Assembly: GCF_019039255.1 (NCBI RefSeq)
Contig: NZ_CP077062.1
Coordinates: 3,844,001 to 3,908,000 of the forward strand
Length of the DNA: 64,000 bases
From: Nocardioides panacis
GTDB taxonomy: Bacteria > Actinomycetota > Actinomycetes > Propionibacteriales > Nocardioidaceae
Reading direction: 5' to 3'
Position 1 is the stretch's first letter. Each line of letters starts with the position of its first letter. Made by a program: the position numbers and the translations under genes. Of the stretch, positions 8,334-18,952 are shown in pieces. Below the pieces are notes generated by a model. The model ran no database searches. It was not told where the DNA came from and saw only the letters and a list, made by a program, of their open reading frames with translations.

Positions 8334-8383
8334 GTCAAGAATCTGTCAAGGACTCTCTACTGGCGTGTTGCTGCTCCTACTCT
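8334..8383 (+). promoter_or_regulatory. Regulator promoter with GTCAAG direct repeats
   Basis: TACTCT (8378-8383) ends seven bases before the regulator ATG, which fits a leaderless transcript starting at the ATG. GTCAAGAATCT (8334) and GTCAAGGACTC (8345) form a direct repeat with 11-base spacing, one helical turn. They lie just upstream of where the -35 region would be, a good place for an activator or autoregulator. Confidence 0.45.
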
Positions 8384-8390
8384 TTGATGC

Positions 8391-9716
8391 ATGAGCAGCA
8401 CAATTGGGACACGCATCCGAGACCTGAGGCAGTCCAAGGGACTGACGCAGCAGGCGCTGGCCGGCGACGGCATCAGCTCCGGCTATGTCTCCTTGATCGA
8501 GTCCGGCAAGCGCACGCCGTCCGACGACGTGGTTCGTCGCCTGGCGAAGCGGTTGGGCGTCCCCGTCGAGGCCCTGGTCGTAGCTGACCAGCCTTCGGCA
8601 GACGCCGACCAGGCACGCATGGAGATGAACTTCGCCCGGATGGCACTGGCGAACGGAGACTCCGCGCAGGCGGTGCGTGGGCTCCAGTCGCTTCCCCTTG
8701 ACCAGATGGACAGCCGCACGGCGCTGGACGCTGCCCTGGTTCTTGCCGAGGCGCTCGCTCAGACCGGCGAGCTCACGCAGGCCGTGGGGACGCTCGAGTC
8801 GATCATCGCCCGGTGCCGCCGCGAGCAGTCGTGGGTGACCTTGGCGACCGCGTCGGCCAGTCTCGTGATGATGTACGTCGAGTCCGGAGACAGTGACCGC
8901 GCGTGCCTGACCGCCGAGGCCGCGGTGGACGAGATCGTCGTGGCCGGCCTGGAGGGCACCGACGAGCACATCCGGCTCGGCGCCGTCCTCGTCTGGGCCT
9001 GCTACGAGCGCGGAGACCTCCTGTACGCGACGCGACGCGCCGAGGAGCTGATCGAGGTCGCTGACCGGCTCGGTTCCTCGCGAGCCCGTGGCGCGATCTA
9101 CTGGAACGCGTCGATGGTGGCGCACGGCCGTGGACGGGTGACCGACGCCCTCCGCCTCAGCGAGCGCGCCCTTGCGCTGGTCGCCGAGGAGGAGTCCGGC
9201 CGCGACCTCCCGCGGCTGCGCCTGCACTACGCCTGGCTACTGCTCAACAACGACTCCCCGCAGGCCCGCGAGGCCCTGGCGCAGCTCGACCGGGCCGAGT
9301 CGGACCCTGCGATCCTCGGCGACAAGTTCGACCTCGGCAACGCCGCCACGATGCGTGGTCGTGCCCACCTCTTCCTGGACGAGCTCGACGACGCCGCGGA
9401 GCAGGCTGCCCGCGCGCTCCAGCTGCTCGGACCGTCCGACCACATCAACCGGGCCGAGGCGCTCCTGCTGCTCGGTGACGTCGGCGCGGCCCGTGGCGAC
9501 GACGACCTCCGCAACGAGGCGTACGGCGAGATGGAGCTGGTGCTCTCCACGATGGAGCAGTCCCGCATGGTGGCCCGCATGTGGCGGGCGCTCGGCGACG
9601 CACTGCGGGAGTCGGGCGACGCCCTGGGCTCCATCGGCGCCTACGACCGTGCCCTGGGCATGATCGGGATGCCCCGTCGGGCCCGCTCCCGGATGCGCCA
9701 CCTCATCAACACCTGA
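8391..9716 (+). CDS. XRE HTH-TPR regulator, RRNPP-like peptide receptor
   Basis: A 441-residue protein with an N-terminal XRE-type helix-turn-helix (about residues 7-60, IRDLRQSKGLTQQAL ... YVSLIESGKRTPS). The rest, from about residue 75, is helical and made of degenerate TPR units such as AEALAQTGELTQAVGTLE and LGDALRESGDALGSIGAYDRA. This is the architecture and size of RRNPP regulators (Rgg, PlcR, NprR, AimR class), whose TPR part binds short imported peptides. A gene for a small secreted peptide sits directly upstream. There is no Rap-like phosphatase signature. DNA binding is likely; peptide sensing is inferred from architecture and context only. Confidence 0.85.
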   Translation: MSSTIGTRIRDLRQSKGLTQQALAGDGISSGYVSLIESGKRTPSDDVVRRLAKRLGVPVEALVVADQPSADADQARMEMNFARMALANGDSAQAVRGLQSLPLDQMDSRTALDAALVLAEALAQTGELTQAVGTLESIIARCRREQSWVTLATASASLVMMYVESGDSDRACLTAEAAVDEIVVAGLEGTDEHIRLGAVLVWACYERGDLLYATRRAEELIEVADRLGSSRARGAIYWNASMVAHGRGRVTDALRLSERALALVAEEESGRDLPRLRLHYAWLLLNNDSPQAREALAQLDRAESDPAILGDKFDLGNAATMRGRAHLFLDELDDAAEQAARALQLLGPSDHINRAEALLLLGDVGAARGDDDLRNEAYGEMELVLSTMEQSRMVARMWRALGDALRESGDALGSIGAYDRALGMIGMPRRARSRMRHLINT

Positions 9717-9769
9717 GCCCGGCCCGGCGATGCTCCGGCGACCCCGACCGCTCTGGCACACTGCGACGC

Positions 9770-12901
<3,132 letters not shown>

Positions 12902-12940
12902 GGAACTTCCTCTGCTTCGACCGGTCGGAGGGACGGGTGG

Positions 12941-12946
12941 ATTCTA
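12941..12946 (-). promoter_or_regulatory. lysC-asd promoter -10 box
   Basis: TAGAAT on the minus strand, five of six matches to the consensus and distinct from the GC-rich surroundings. It predicts a leader of about 33 bases containing the GAGGAA ribosome site. No convincing -35 element is visible. Confidence 0.5.
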
Positions 12947-13049
12947 GCGACGCGGCGCACGACGCCGGCGCCGGGCGACGGATGGCAAGACGACGGTCGC
13001 CGGAGGATTTCCGGTGCGCTGCCCGCACCGGGTGGTGCGGCAGGAGGAT

Positions 13050-13658
13050 CTACGGCGTGAGCAGCTCGTCGGCGGCGGCGACCTGGTCCTGCTCGCTCTC
13101 GAACTCGGCGTCCAGCCGGTCGTGGGCGACCACGGACTGCAGGGCGCGCAGCACCCCGCTGGCCTCGTTGCCCCACGAGGAGACGTAGGAGAACTGCCAC
13201 CACCACAGCGCCTCGCTGACCCGGCCCGCGCGGTAGTGCTGCAGGCCGTGGGCGAGCGCCGTCGCGATGCTGGTCAGGTCGTCCGACAGCAGCGACGACA
13301 CGATCTCGGGCGGGTCGACGTAGGGGTCGAAGACCTCGCTGTAGGCGTCGACGCTCTCCAGGAGCACCGCGAGCCGCAGCCGCAGGGCGTCGAGGTCGGG
13401 GTCCGGGCCCGGGTCCGGCTCGTACTCGTCGGCGGGGGTGAAGTCGGAGTGCACCCCGAGCCGGCCGCCGGCGAGCAGGATCTGGCTGGTCTCGAGCAGC
13501 AGCAGCGGGATCGCGCTGCCGCCCGCCTCGCCCTGGGAGATGGCGCGCAGCGCGAGCAGGAAGCTGCCGACGTGGTCGGCGATCTGCTGCGCGAAGTCCT
13601 CGAAGTCGCTGTGCGGCTCGACCGTGGTCGTCGCCGCACCCGTGGTGATGTCGCTCAT
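13050..13658 (-). CDS. DUF5063 domain protein
   Basis: A 202-residue soluble acidic protein of the DUF5063 family, which in actinobacteria usually accompanies recR. Features are a conserved early segment [16 protein letters not shown], a central [12 protein letters not shown] stretch, and the tryptophan-rich [24 protein letters not shown] near the end. Its start overlaps the recR stop by four bases (ATGA), so the two are translationally coupled. The function is unknown. Linkage to recR suggests, but does not show, a link to recombination repair. Confidence 0.85.
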   Translation of the reverse strand: MSDITTGAATTTVEPHSDFEDFAQQIADHVGSFLLALRAISQGEAGGSAIPLLLLETSQILLAGGRLGVHSDFTPADEYEPDPGPDPDLDALRLRLAVLLESVDAYSEVFDPYVDPPEIVSSLLSDDLTSIATALAHGLQHYRAGRVSEALWWWQFSYVSSWGNEASGVLRALQSVVAHDRLDAEFESEQDQVAAADELLTP

Positions 13659-14251
13659 TCGACCGATCGTCTCCCTTCGAAGGCCCGCCCGAGCGTGACC
13701 TCGTCGGCGTACTCCAGGTCCCCGCCTACGGGAAGTCCACTCGCAAGTCGCGTCACGCGCAAGCCCATCGGGCGCAGCAGCCGCGTGAGATACGTCGCGG
13801 TCGCCTCGCCCTCGAGGTTCGGGTCGGTGGCCAGGATGACCTCGGTGACCACCCCGTCGGCCAGCCGGGTCATCAGCTCGCGGATCCGCAGGTCGTCCGG
13901 ACCGATGCCGTCGATGGGCGAGATCGCCCCGCCGAGCACGTGGTAGCGCCCCCGGAACTCCCGGGTGCGCTCGACGGCCACCACGTCCTTGGACTCCTCG
14001 ACCACGCAGATGACCGAGGGGTCGCGCCGCTGGTCGCGGCAGATCCGGCAGGTCTCCTCCTCCGCGACGTTGCCGCAGACCGCGCAGAACCGCACCCGCT
14101 CCTTGACCTCGACCAGCACCTGCGCCAGCCGGCGTACGTCGACCGGGTCGGCCTGGAGCAGGTGGAAGGCGATGCGTTGTGCGCTCTTGGGCCCCACGCC
14201 GGGGAGTCGACCGAGCTCGTCGATCAGGTCCTGGACGACACCTTCGTACAT
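13655..14251 (-). CDS. recR: Recombination mediator RecR
   Basis: A 198-residue RecR that loads RecA on gapped DNA together with RecF and RecO. In order it shows the helix-hairpin-helix [17 protein letters not shown], the zinc finger C-x2-C...C-x2-C (FCAVCGN ... CRICRD), and the Toprim domain with VVEES and a GLVTEV-like [22 protein letters not shown]. The length is normal for the family. It follows ybaB with a three-base gap and is coupled to the DUF5063 gene, in the conserved order dnaX-ybaB-recR. Confidence 0.97.
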   Translation of the reverse strand: MYEGVVQDLIDELGRLPGVGPKSAQRIAFHLLQADPVDVRRLAQVLVEVKERVRFCAVCGNVAEEETCRICRDQRRDPSVICVVEESKDVVAVERTREFRGRYHVLGGAISPIDGIGPDDLRIRELMTRLADGVVTEVILATDPNLEGEATATYLTRLLRPMGLRVTRLASGLPVGGDLEYADEVTLGRAFEGRRSVE

Positions 14252-14254
14252 GTC

Positions 14255-14629
14255 CTAGAAGCCGAGCGAGAGCCCGGGACCGCCCTCCGGACCGGGCTCG
14301 CCACCGAGACCGCCGGCCAGCGGCCCCATCTTCTCCGCGGCGAGCGCCTGGGCCTGGCCGGCCGCGTCGCGGTAGGCCGCGACGATCAGGTCCTCGAGGT
14401 CCTCGGTGTCGGACGGGTCGAAGCTGTCCTTGCGGATCTTCACCCCGACCAGCTCGCCGGTGCCGTTGACGGTGACCGTCACGAGGCCGTCGCCGACGGT
14501 GCCGACGACGGTGGCCGCCGCGAGCTCCTGCTGGGCGGCAGCCATCTGCTCCTGCATCTGCTGCGCCTGCTGGAGCAGGCTGTTGATGTCGAACCCGCCG
14601 TCGCCGAAGGGGTTCTGGTTCTCAGTCAT
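14255..14629 (-). CDS. YbaB/EbfC nucleoid-associated protein
   Basis: A 124-residue member of the YbaB/EbfC family, a small dimeric DNA-binding protein encoded between dnaX and recR across bacteria. The helical QQAQQMQEQMAAAQQEL segment, the GDGLVTVTVNGTGELVGVKI strand region and DLEDLIVAAYRDA are typical. A glycine-rich tail (GGLGGEPGPEGGPG) is an actinobacterial extra. It lies 27 bases after dnaX in the same operon. Confidence 0.93.
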   Translation of the reverse strand: MTENQNPFGDGGFDINSLLQQAQQMQEQMAAAQQELAAATVVGTVGDGLVTVTVNGTGELVGVKIRKDSFDPSDTEDLEDLIVAAYRDAAGQAQALAAEKMGPLAGGLGGEPGPEGGPGLSLGF

Positions 14630-14656
14630 CGCGTCTCTCTCGGGTCGGTCATGGCG

Positions 14657-16690
14657 TCAGTCGTGCTTGATCTCTTCGATGATGCTCGCACCGAGCTCCC
14701 GCTCGAGGAGCTGCGCACCGCCGAGGGAGTGGTCGTCGGCATCGGGGTCGTCGCGGTGGGCGTGCTCGTCGGAGTCGTCCGGCGGCCCCAGACGAGGGTT
14801 TCCGGCGGGCCGGGTGTCCTGGATCGCGCCGCGCGCGGTGGCGATGGACTCCGGATCGACCGGACGGCGGGGGGCCGCTTCCGGGGCGGTCGCTGTCGGC
14901 GGCGCGGGGCGCTCCGGCGGGGCCGGCTGCTCCGCGACCGCGGGGCGGGTGACGGTGAGCGGCGGCTCGGCGCCGGGCTGGGCCGACGGGTCCACGATCG
15001 CCTCGATGCGCCAGTCGTGGCCGATCACGTCGATCGCCGCCTGCCGCAGGATCTCCTCGCTGCCGCCGCTGGTGAACGAGTTGCGGGCGCCGGCGTTGAC
15101 CAACGCGACGGTCATCGTCTTGTCGTCGACCGCGACCACCTGGCCGTTCTGGCTGAGCAGGATCCAGGTGTAGCGGCGCTTGAGCTTCACCGCCTCCAGC
15201 AGGTCGGGCCACAGGCGGCGCACGTCGACGAGGCCGAGGCCGCTCGACGTACCGGCGGCGGCCGGGGCGGGCTCCGGGGCGGTCTCGACCGGCTCGACCA
15301 CCGCGGACTCGGGGGCGGCCTCGGGAGCGGTATGAACCGGCTCGACCACCCGGGTCTCGGAAGCGGCCACCACAGGCTCGACCACCGGGGGTCGGGGCAC
15401 CGGAGTGGTCTCGACCGGCTCGACCGCCGGGGGCTCGGGAGCGGCCACGGCAGCCTGGACCGGCCGGGCGACGGGCTGCGGGGCGGGTGCTCGGGGCGCG
15501 GCGGCGGCGCTGGGCACGCCCTCGATGGCCATCCGCTTCTCGATCCGGTCGAGGCGCGCCATCACGCCCTCGGTGCCGTGGTAGGCACCGGGCAGCAGCA
15601 CCCGCGCGCAGATCAGCTCGAGCAGCAGCCGCGGCGCGGTGGCGCCCTTGAGCTCGGTCAGGCCGTCGGCGACCAGCTCGGCGGACCGGCTCAGGTCGGC
15701 CCGGCCGAAGCGCGCCGCCTGGGCGGTGAGCCGCTCCCCCTGGTCCTGCGGTACGTCGATCAGGCCGGTGGCGGGCGCGTCGGGCACGGCGGAGATGATC
15801 ACCAGGTCGCGGAGCCGGCGCAGCAGGTCCTCGGTGAACCGGCGCGGGTCCTGGCCGGTCTCGATCACCTTGTCGACGGCGCCGAACACGGTGGCGCCGT
15901 CCCCGGCGGCGAAGGCGTCGACGACCTCGTCGAGCAGGGTGTCGGGGGTGAACCCGAGCAGCCCGGTGGCGAGCTCGTAGGTGACGCCCTCGGGGCCCGC
16001 GCCGCCCATCAGCTGGTCGAGCACGGAGAGGGTGTCCCGGGCGGAGCCGCCGCCGGCGCGGACCACCAGGGGCAGGGCGGCCGCGTCGACCTCCACGCCC
16101 TCCTTGGTGCACAGCTCGCGCAGGTAGTCCGACAGCGTGCGCGGCGGGATCAGCCGGAACGGGTAGTGGTGGGTCCGCGAGCGGATGGTGCCGATCACCT
16201 TCTCGGGCTCGGTGGTCGCGAACACGAACTTGAGGTGCTCGGGCGGCTCCTCGACGAGCTTGAGCAGGGCGTTGAAGCCCTGCGGGGTGACCATGTGCGC
16301 CTCGTCGATGATGTAGACCTTGTAGCGGCTGCTCACCGGGGCGAAGAACGCCCGCTCGCGCAGGTCGCGGGCGTCGTCCACGCCACCGTGGCTGGCCGCG
16401 TCGATCTCGATGACGTCGATCGAGCCGGGGCCGCCCCGCGCCAGGTCGGTGCAGGACCGGCAGACCCCGCACGGGTCGTCGGTCGGCCCCTGCTCGCAGT
16501 TGAGGCAGCGGGCCAGGATCCGGGCGCTGGTGGTCTTGCCGCAGCCGCGCGGGCCGGAGAACAGGTAGGCGTGGTTCACCCGGTTGTTGTTCAGGGCCGC
16601 GCGCAGCGGCGTCGTGACGTGCTCCTGGCCGATGACCTCGGCGAACGTCTCGGGCCGGTAGCGGCGGTAGAGGGCGAGCGGTGCTTCCAC
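14657..16690 (-). CDS. dnaX: DNA polymerase III gamma/tau subunit
   Basis: A 677-residue clamp-loader ATPase of the replisome. The signature LYRRYRPETFAEVIGQEHV opens the protein. Walker A GPRGCGKTT, a four-cysteine zinc module (CLNCEQGPTDDPCGVCRSC), Walker B IIDEAH and the sensor segment FATTEPEKVIGTIRSR follow. After residue 400 comes a long Pro/Glu/Val linker with repeated VEPV units, then a tau-like C-terminal domain. The GTG start lies six bases after TAGGGT (16697-16702), a leaderless arrangement. No slippery A-run for a programmed gamma frameshift is visible. The neighbouring SRP RNA upstream is the usual order. Confidence 0.96.
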   Translation of the reverse strand: MEAPLALYRRYRPETFAEVIGQEHVTTPLRAALNNNRVNHAYLFSGPRGCGKTTSARILARCLNCEQGPTDDPCGVCRSCTDLARGGPGSIDVIEIDAASHGGVDDARDLRERAFFAPVSSRYKVYIIDEAHMVTPQGFNALLKLVEEPPEHLKFVFATTEPEKVIGTIRSRTHHYPFRLIPPRTLSDYLRELCTKEGVEVDAAALPLVVRAGGGSARDTLSVLDQLMGGAGPEGVTYELATGLLGFTPDTLLDEVVDAFAAGDGATVFGAVDKVIETGQDPRRFTEDLLRRLRDLVIISAVPDAPATGLIDVPQDQGERLTAQAARFGRADLSRSAELVADGLTELKGATAPRLLLELICARVLLPGAYHGTEGVMARLDRIEKRMAIEGVPSAAAAPRAPAPQPVARPVQAAVAAPEPPAVEPVETTPVPRPPVVEPVVAASETRVVEPVHTAPEAAPESAVVEPVETAPEPAPAAAGTSSGLGLVDVRRLWPDLLEAVKLKRRYTWILLSQNGQVVAVDDKTMTVALVNAGARNSFTSGGSEEILRQAAIDVIGHDWRIEAIVDPSAQPGAEPPLTVTRPAVAEQPAPPERPAPPTATAPEAAPRRPVDPESIATARGAIQDTRPAGNPRLGPPDDSDEHAHRDDPDADDHSLGGAQLLERELGASIIEEIKHD
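15281..15432. repeat. REP-like repeats inside the dnaX linker
   Basis: Four related units of the type GGTCTCGACCGGCTCGACC recur at about 15281, 15330, 15366 and 15407, roughly 37-49 bases apart. They encode the repeated VEPVET-like peptide of the tau linker. Their gapped inverted symmetry resembles intergenic REP elements of actinobacteria; whether they came from such an element is inference. Confidence 0.5.
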
Positions 16691-16782
16691 GCCTGAACCC
16701 TAACCAGCCGGTCCGACAGCCGGTAGGGCGCCGTCCGGCCGGGGACGGGGCCGGTCACCCGCACGGCGTCCGGACAGCGAAA

Positions 16783-16875
16783 GGCCCCCCCGCGCACCCG
16801 ACAGAGCTCACTGACCCTTGCTGCCTTCCGGCCCTGGGGGAGTTGGGCGAGATATCGCCGCACGGGGGGTTGCCC
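16783..16875 (-). ncRNA. ffs: Signal recognition particle RNA, small type
   Basis: About 93 bases with the invariant SRP helix 8 core, GGCCGGAAGGCAGCAAGGGTC, recognised in parts as CCGGAAGG and GCAGCAAGGGTCAG. The two ends pair (GGGCAACCCCCCGTGC with GCGCGGGGGGCC), closing a single long hairpin. It binds Ffh to target membrane proteins. The place between tRNA-Ser and dnaX is typical for actinobacteria. The exact ends are estimated from pairing. Confidence 0.93.
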
Positions 16876-16957
16876 AGGAGTCTAGGTGAGAGCGCCGGAA
16901 GGGCCCAAGTCGGGGGGGATTTCATCTCCACCGGTCCCGACCGGTAGCCTCTCCGGC

Positions 16958-17045
16958 GGAGGATTCGCCTAGTGGCCTATGGCGCTCGCTTGGAAAGCGG
17001 GTTGGGTTAACGCCCTCAGGGGTTCGAATCCCCTATCCTCCGCCA
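16958..17045 (+). tRNA. tRNA-Ser(GGA)
   Basis: 88 bases with acceptor GGAGGAT/ATCCTCC, loop TTGGAAA giving anticodon GGA, the long variable arm expected of a serine tRNA, a T arm with GGTTCGAATCC, discriminator G and an encoded CCA end. Confidence 0.96.
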
Positions 17046-17067
17046 GGCAGCTGGGTCGACCAGCACG

Positions 17068-17114
17068 AACGCCGGCCCGAACCCGAGGGAATCCCCCGGG
17101 GTCGGGCCGGCGTT
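17068..17114. terminator. Bidirectional hairpin after tRNA-Ser
   Basis: AACGCCGGCCCGA pairs perfectly with TCGGGCCGGCGTT over 13 bases, with further pairing inside the loop. It lies between the tRNA and the convergent exporter gene and can terminate both. Confidence 0.7.
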
Positions 17115-17126
17115 CGGCCGTCCGGC

Positions 17127-18110
17127 TCAGGCGCAGACGGGCTCCGGACGGACCGCGGTGCGCTCGCCGAGCTTGACCGCCACGACGCCGGCCAGGATGA
17201 GCAGGCCGCCGAGCAGCTGCGCGGGCCCCGGCAGCTGGCCCAGGAGCAGCCACGCGAAGCCGACGGCGGCCAGCACCTCGAGCAGCGCCACGAACGACGC
17301 CAGCCGGGACCCGAGCCGGCGCCCGGCGCCGATCCCGGTCGTGTAGGCCAGCGCCGCCGTGACCAGGCCGAGGACGACGAGCGGGACCCACCAGGCGACG
17401 GCCCGGTCGGCGTACGCCGTGGCTGCGGTGCCGGCCCGCATCGGCAGCAGACCGGTCAGGCCGAGCAGCCCGAGCGCGACCGTGCCCACCACCAGGCCCC
17501 CGCCGGCGAGCACCAGGGGCGGCAGTCCGTTGTCCTCGTCGGCCGAGATCACGAAGTAGCTCGCGGCGCCGACCATGGCGCCGAGCGACCACGCCACTCC
17601 GGGCAGGCTGACGTCGGCGCCGGCCAGCACACCGAGGACCAGCACCAGGCCTCCTGCGGCCAGGACGGCACCGAGGACCGTCACCGGCCCGGGCCGCTGG
17701 TCGTGCCGCAGCCAGAGCCAGCCGACGACCGCCGCCGGGGCGGTGTACTCGATGAGCAGGGCGGGTGCGACCGGCATGTAGGACACCGCTGCGAAGAAGC
17801 AGAACTGGGCCGCGGCGACGGCCAGGAGCCCGTAGGTGACCACCAGCCGGGCGTTGCGGCGCAGCAGCCCCCACCGTCCGCCCAGCGCGCGGAGCCCGAA
17901 CGGGACGACCACGAGTGCGGCCAGCCCCATCCGGACCAGGACGATCGCGCCCGGGCTCCAGCCCGTGTCCAGGAGCCCGCCGGCCAGCGCGCCGGACATC
18001 CCGAAGGACACGGCCGACAGCACCGCCAGCCCGAGACCGGCGGCGGTCCGGGAGCGCGGCGCGCCACGGGTCCCGGCCCGCACCGCGGCGTCATTGGCGA
18101 AAGAACTCAT
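17127..18110 (-). CDS. EamA/DMT-family exporter
   Basis: A 327-residue inner-membrane protein with ten hydrophobic segments in two EamA repeats, the drug/metabolite transporter fold of RhtA-like amino-acid and metabolite exporters. The first repeat opens with GLAVLSAVSFGMSGALAGGLL and the second with GVAWSLGAMVGAASYFVISA. The ATG before SSFAND is the first start before helix 1. The gene is divergent from a CGNR zinc-finger regulator 39 bases away, so that protein probably controls it. The substrate is unknown. Confidence 0.88.
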   Translation of the reverse strand: MSSFANDAAVRAGTRGAPRSRTAAGLGLAVLSAVSFGMSGALAGGLLDTGWSPGAIVLVRMGLAALVVVPFGLRALGGRWGLLRRNARLVVTYGLLAVAAAQFCFFAAVSYMPVAPALLIEYTAPAAVVGWLWLRHDQRPGPVTVLGAVLAAGGLVLVLGVLAGADVSLPGVAWSLGAMVGAASYFVISADEDNGLPPLVLAGGGLVVGTVALGLLGLTGLLPMRAGTAATAYADRAVAWWVPLVVLGLVTAALAYTTGIGAGRRLGSRLASFVALLEVLAAVGFAWLLLGQLPGPAQLLGGLLILAGVVAVKLGERTAVRPEPVCA

Positions 18111-18138
18111 GGCATGTGACGTTAGCCGCGGGCCGTGT

Positions 18139-18152
18139 AACATGTCAACATG
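18139..18152. promoter_or_regulatory. AACATG direct repeat at the divergent start
   Basis: AACATG-TC-AACATG overlaps the TAACAT -10 box (18138-18143) of the CGNR gene, and the second copy covers its ATG. A regulator bound here would block the leaderless start and could also affect the exporter promoter. Confidence 0.35.
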
Positions 18153-18689
18153 GTTTTTGCACATGACACGGAGGAGGCGCTCCGGTCCGCCGTGTGGCTG
18201 GCCAACAGCGGGCTGCCCCCGGACACGCTGACCACGGTCGCGCAGCTCGACGCGTGGTTCGGTGCCTACTCCTACACCGGCCGCCGCGACGGCACGCCGG
18301 AGGAGCTCGAGGCGGTCCGCGCGCTCCGGCCGCTGCTCCTCGAGGTCCTCACCAGCGACCTCGAGCGGACCGTGGAGCTGGTCAACACGATGCTCGTCGA
18401 GGCGCACGCGGTCCCCCGGCTGGTCCGGCACGACCAGTTCGACTGGCACGTGCACGCGACGCCCGCGCAGGCCGACCTGGTCACCCGGGTCAAGGCCGAG
18501 ACCGGGATGGCGATGATCGACGTCGTCCGCGCCGGCGAGCTGTCCCGCCTCGGGGTGTGCGCGGACGACGAGTGCGAGGGGGTGGTCGTCGACCTGTCCC
18601 GCAACCGGTCGCGGCGCTTCTGCAGCACGCTCTGCGCGAACCGCAACGCGGTGGCCGCCTACCGCGCCCGGCAGGCCGCACCGCGGTGA
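18150..18689 (+). CDS. CGNR zinc-finger regulator (ABATE domain)
   Basis: A 179-residue putative transcription regulator. The N-terminal ABATE-type stress-response domain is marked by LRSAVWLANS and an RALRPLLLEVL-like segment. The C-terminal CGNR zinc finger is complete: C-A-D-D-E-C, then RRFCSTLCANRNAVAAYRAR. The start is set at the ATG six bases after TAACAT because no ribosome site precedes it. Such proteins often control an adjacent divergent transporter, here the EamA exporter. Ligand and targets are unknown. Confidence 0.9.
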   Translation: MVFAHDTEEALRSAVWLANSGLPPDTLTTVAQLDAWFGAYSYTGRRDGTPEELEAVRALRPLLLEVLTSDLERTVELVNTMLVEAHAVPRLVRHDQFDWHVHATPAQADLVTRVKAETGMAMIDVVRAGELSRLGVCADDECEGVVVDLSRNRSRRFCSTLCANRNAVAAYRARQAAPR

Positions 18690-18697
18690 AACGGCGG

Positions 18698-18721
18698 CGC
18701 CCCGGTGGGGGGACCGGGGCG
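18698..18721 (+). terminator. Terminator after the CGNR gene
   Basis: CGCCCCGGT and ACCGGGGCG form a nine-base stem around GGGGGG, eight bases after the CGNR stop. Confidence 0.6.
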
Positions 18722-18896
18722 TCGTCGCGTGGTGCCCACCCCCTCCCCGGGGCAGGCACCCTCTGCTCGGCGACCGGACCGGGGGGAAATCGGGCCGACG
18801 GGCAGAGCAGGGACCGGCCACGTGGGGGGCTTCGGGCGGGTCCCGGGGCCATGGAGGCCCTTTACCCAGGATGACCTCCGACGGTTCCCCTCGACA

Positions 18897-18911
18897 CTGT
18901 CGATGCGACAG
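18897..18911. promoter_or_regulatory. Palindrome CTGTCG-ATG-CGACAG before the PucR gene
   Basis: A perfect six-base inverted repeat with three-base centre, about 40-55 bases upstream of the chosen start of the PucR-type gene. It is a plausible operator for autoregulation. The rest of the gap (18722-18896) shows nothing I can assign. Confidence 0.4.
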
Positions 18912-18952
18912 ACTTGGGCCGCGGGGGTTGTCCGGGCGCACAAGGAGTCACG

